From NCBI GenBank assembly GCA_016302725.1, contig JAEDNB010000035.1:1-14352 (forward strand): DNA of 14,352 nucleotides. Reading direction: 5' to 3'. This document shows, in pieces, positions 12,447-14,352 of this stretch. A program made the translations under genes and the position numbers. The DNA is from Lentisphaeria bacterium. GTDB taxonomy: Bacteria; Verrucomicrobiota; Lentisphaeria; Oligosphaerales; Oligosphaeraceae. The number at the start of each line of letters is the position of its first letter. The first letter of the stretch is position 1. The notes under the pieces were generated by a model. It saw only the letters and a list, made by a program, of their open reading frames with translations, was not told the origin of the DNA and ran no database searches.

Positions 12447-13403
12447 CTATTTTTGGAAGACTCCCATCTTGCGGAAGCGGGAATAACGGTCCTCTTTCAG
12501 GCGGGAGGAAGATTTTCTCCAGAGGGGTTTGAGGGCTTCCACGAGAGCGTTCTTCAGGATGGCCGCCGCTGCTCCCGGATTGCAGTGTGCCCCTCCCAGG
12601 GGTTCGGGGACGATTTCATCGATGACCCCCAGTTTCAGCAAATCGTCGGCGGTCAATTTCAAGGCGGCAGCGGCGTCTGCGGTGCGGTTTTCGTCCCTCC
12701 AGAGGATAGCGGCGCATCCTTCGGGAGTGATGACGGAGTAGTAAGCATTGGCGAGCATCAGGACCCGGTTGCCCACGGCCAGTCCCAGGGCTCCTCCAGA
12801 GCCTCCCTCTCCCGTGATGACACAGACCACGGGGACGGTCAGGCGGAACATTTCCCGGAGATTGACGGCGATGGCCTCCCCGATATGTCGTTCTCCGCCG
12901 GAGATTCCGGGGTATGCCCCGGGGGTATCCACCAGGGTCACGATGGGGCACCGTGCCTTTTCGGCCAGTTTCATCAGCCGGAGGGCCTTTCGGTATCCCT
13001 CTGGTTCCGGGCAGCCGAAATGGTTTTGGAGATACTGTTCCAGGTTATGGCCCTTGCGGGTGAAGATGACCATGACGGGGTGGTCCTCAAGCATGGCGAA
13101 TCCTCCCCCCACCGCCCAGTCATCCCCGAAGCGGCGGTCTCCGTGGAGTTCCAGGAAATCGGAGAAGATCATCCGGCAGAAATACTGGGGATGGGGGCGG
13201 AGGGGATGGCGTGCCAGGCGCACCTTTTGCCAGGGGGTGAGATTCCTCTGGAAGAGCCCCTCCACCTCCTGGATGTTGTGGAAGAGGACTTTGAGTTCCC
13301 CGTCGATATGGAGGCGGTTCTGCTGGGCGTGGCGCTTCAGGGCTTCCGCCCTATGCACCAACTCCAGGATGCGCTCTGCGAAATCCAGGTTTCCTTCCGC
13401 CAT
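12447..13403 (-). CDS. accA: Acetyl-CoA carboxylase carboxyltransferase subunit alpha
   Basis: This 318-residue crotonase-fold subunit pairs with AccD to transfer the carboxyl group from biotin on AccB to acetyl-CoA, giving malonyl-CoA for fatty acid synthesis. After the N-terminal helices, LTPWQKVRLARHPLRP (55-70), FSDFLELHGDR (80-90) and RRFGDD lead into the fold. PEPEGYRKALRLMKLAEK (132-149), VDTPGAYPG (158-166), TGEGGSGGALGLAVGNRVLML (197-217) and YSVITPEGCAAILWRD (222-237) are family hallmarks, including the GG pair that forms the oxyanion site. Where AccA proteins usually read AEERGQ, this one has SGGERHIG (168-175). Length is typical (about 315-325). No AccD domain is fused. The start is supported by a ribosome binding site overlapping the previous stop. 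It lies 11 nt after the L,D-transpeptidase gene, so the two are probably co-transcribed; accD, accB and accC are not in view. Confidence 0.96.
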   Translation of the reverse strand: MAEGNLDFAERILELVHRAEALKRHAQQNRLHIDGELKVLFHNIQEVEGLFQRNLTPWQKVRLARHPLRPHPQYFCRMIFSDFLELHGDRRFGDDWAVGGGFAMLEDHPVMVIFTRKGHNLEQYLQNHFGCPEPEGYRKALRLMKLAEKARCPIVTLVDTPGAYPGISGGERHIGEAIAVNLREMFRLTVPVVCVITGEGGSGGALGLAVGNRVLMLANAYYSVITPEGCAAILWRDENRTADAAAALKLTADDLLKLGVIDEIVPEPLGGAHCNPGAAAAILKNALVEALKPLWRKSSSRLKEDRYSRFRKMGVFQK

Positions 13404-13411
13404 GGGCGTCG

Positions 13412-13417
13412 CTCCTA
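13412..13417 (-). promoter_or_regulatory. accA: Ribosome binding site of accA, overlapping the upstream stop codon
   Basis: Read on the - strand this is TAGGAG: the first three bases are the stop of the L,D-transpeptidase and the last five (AGGAG) are a Shine-Dalgarno 8 nt before the accA ATG. The overlap suggests translational coupling of the two genes. Confidence 0.7.
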
Positions 13418-14352
13418 CTCCTCGATGGAGACCCGGACGGGAGGGGTGGAGCCCCCGGGCATGGGGATGAAATCAAAGAGCTCCTCCACCTCTTCGTTCC
13501 GCATACGGATGCAGCCGGCGGAGCAGCTGGTGCCCACCGTATCCGGTTCCGTGGTGCCGTGGATGCCATATCCCTCCAGGCTGGAATCCGTTCCCTCCGT
13601 GGGGGTCAGTTTCAGCCAGCGGGTGCCCAGGACATTATCGGGGTCTCCGGCGGCGATGTAGCGTCCCGGGGGGGTCCAGGCGGGGTCCGTCAGTTTTTCG
13701 GTGATGAGGAAGCGTCCGGCGGGGGTGCGGTTTTCCTTTCCGATTCCCACGGTCCAGACCCGGTAGAGTTCCCCATCCAGGTAGAGAAGCAGGAGGAAAT
13801 GCTGTTTGGAGACGCGAATGGACCAAGTGCCCTGGATGTAGCTCAGGCTCTGGCTGGGGCGGATGATGGGGTCGCGTCCGTCCTCCCGGTGGAGGCTTTC
13901 ATTGCAGCGGATGAGGGCGCCCACGCTGGTATAGTGGCGGGAGGCGATCCGGGCCAGGGAGTCCCCCTTGACCACGCGGTAGAACCCCTTTTCCTTCGCC
14001 GGGGCGGAGGAGTTCATCAGGCGCCGGTCCACGTCATCGATAATCTCCACGCACCTGCGCCAGGTGGGGTCGAACTCCACCACCCCCTCCATCTTCATGG
14101 CCTGGCGGGCCAGCTTCCGCGCCGCCTCCAGCATCCCCAGGTCGAATTGACGGCGGGCGGCCGCCAGGCGCTCCTCCACGCCAATGGGAGTACGGGAGGC
14201 AGGGGGTACGGGGGCGGGCCGGGCCGACATGGTTCCCTCCGTCCCTGGCGCGGCTTCCCCGGGGGCAGTGGCGGCAGGGAGGGGAGCCTGTGGTCCTTCC
14301 TGGGCGGTAGCCTGGGCGGGCGTTGGTTCCGGGGCGGTTCGGCGGCAGGAGC
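13415..14352 (-). CDS. LysM-containing L,D-transpeptidase (YkuD), probable lipoprotein; 5' end outside the window
   Basis: Enzymes with this catalytic domain make 3-3 peptidoglycan cross-links or attach proteins to the wall, acting outside the cytoplasm. Numbering from ATG 14230: a helical region at about 17-80, a LysM-like domain at 84-132 (YRVVKGDSLARIASRHY), then the YkuD domain from about 137 to 270. It has TPAGRF (169-173), H224 in YGIHGT, and the catalytic Cys C240 in SCSAGCIRM (235-243), matching the HG...S-x-G-C-x-R pattern. ATG 14230 has a plausible GGAGG site, but a protein starting there has no signal peptide. The frame continues without a stop to the window edge, adding about 40 Pro/Ala-rich residues that begin SCRRTAPEP. 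A Cys followed by such a linker is what a mature lipoprotein looks like, so I infer that the true start and signal peptide lie beyond 14352. accA follows 11 nt downstream. Confidence 0.88.
   Translation of the reverse strand, partial: SCRRTAPEPTPAQATAQEGPQAPLPAATAPGEAAPGTEGTMSARPAPVPPASRTPIGVEERLAAARRQFDLGMLEAARKLARQAMKMEGVVEFDPTWRRCVEIIDDVDRRLMNSSAPAKEKGFYRVVKGDSLARIASRHYTSVGALIRCNESLHREDGRDPIIRPSQSLSYIQGTWSIRVSKQHFLLLLYLDGELYRVWTVGIGKENRTPAGRFLITEKLTDPAWTPPGRYIAAGDPDNVLGTRWLKLTPTEGTDSSLEGYGIHGTTEPDTVGTSCSAGCIRMRNEEVEELFDFIPMPGGSTPPVRVSIEE

Noticed and set aside
12429..13661. 410-codon + strand frame opposite accA
   Set aside because: It is a shadow of accA and the L,D-transpeptidase; the - strand products have all family motifs.

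Overview
The window is GC-rich, with C/G strongly preferred at third codon positions. It is densely packed with housekeeping genes of a free-living or host-associated Gram-negative-type bacterium. A site-2 protease of the RseP type, a polyprenyl-phosphate sugar-1-phosphate transferase and a probable lipoprotein L,D-transpeptidase point to a cell with an envelope and peptidoglycan. Most starts lack a Shine-Dalgarno sequence, and the intergenic repeats resemble ones I recall from Planctomycetes/Verrucomicrobia-type genomes. A member of the PVC group, perhaps Verrucomicrobiota, is therefore my guess, held with low confidence. I see no tRNA, rRNA, CRISPR array, insertion sequence, integrase or phage gene.

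Layout. All genes from 1 to 12178 are on the + strand. The window opens with the 3' third of a transketolase gene, then a tRNA-dihydrouridine synthase. Next comes a tight cluster of rseP (enlarged, with three PDZ-like cores), cmk, a WecA/MraY-family glycosyl-phosphate transferase that overlaps cmk by 4 nt, and nadC. This cluster is closed by a convincing rho-independent terminator at 6573-6610. An integral-membrane acyltransferase follows; its true N-terminus lies upstream of any usable in-frame start codon, immediately behind a run of nine C. A TPP riboswitch at about 7814-7900 then heads a thiamine-salvage operon, thiM-thiE-thiD. A PIF1-like helicase gene starts 17 nt after thiD and may share its transcript. 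A 268-nt convergent intergenic region holds an AT-rich island, hairpins and three copies of a 14-nt repeat. On the - strand a LysM/YkuD L,D-transpeptidase (5' end outside the window) is followed 11 nt later by accA.

How the genes work together. ThiM and ThiD phosphorylate salvaged thiazole and pyrimidine, and ThiE joins them to thiamine phosphate; the riboswitch senses the end product. The rest are single-copy core functions: nucleotide, NAD, fatty acid and cell-wall metabolism, plus tRNA modification. I do not see a clearly new multi-gene system. The most interesting signals are the poly-C tract that separates an ATG from the acyltransferase frame, the exact 52-bp repeat inside rseP, a possible SD-sequestering switch behind the TPP aptamer, the helicase attached to the thiamine operon, and the repeat/hairpin cluster before accA.
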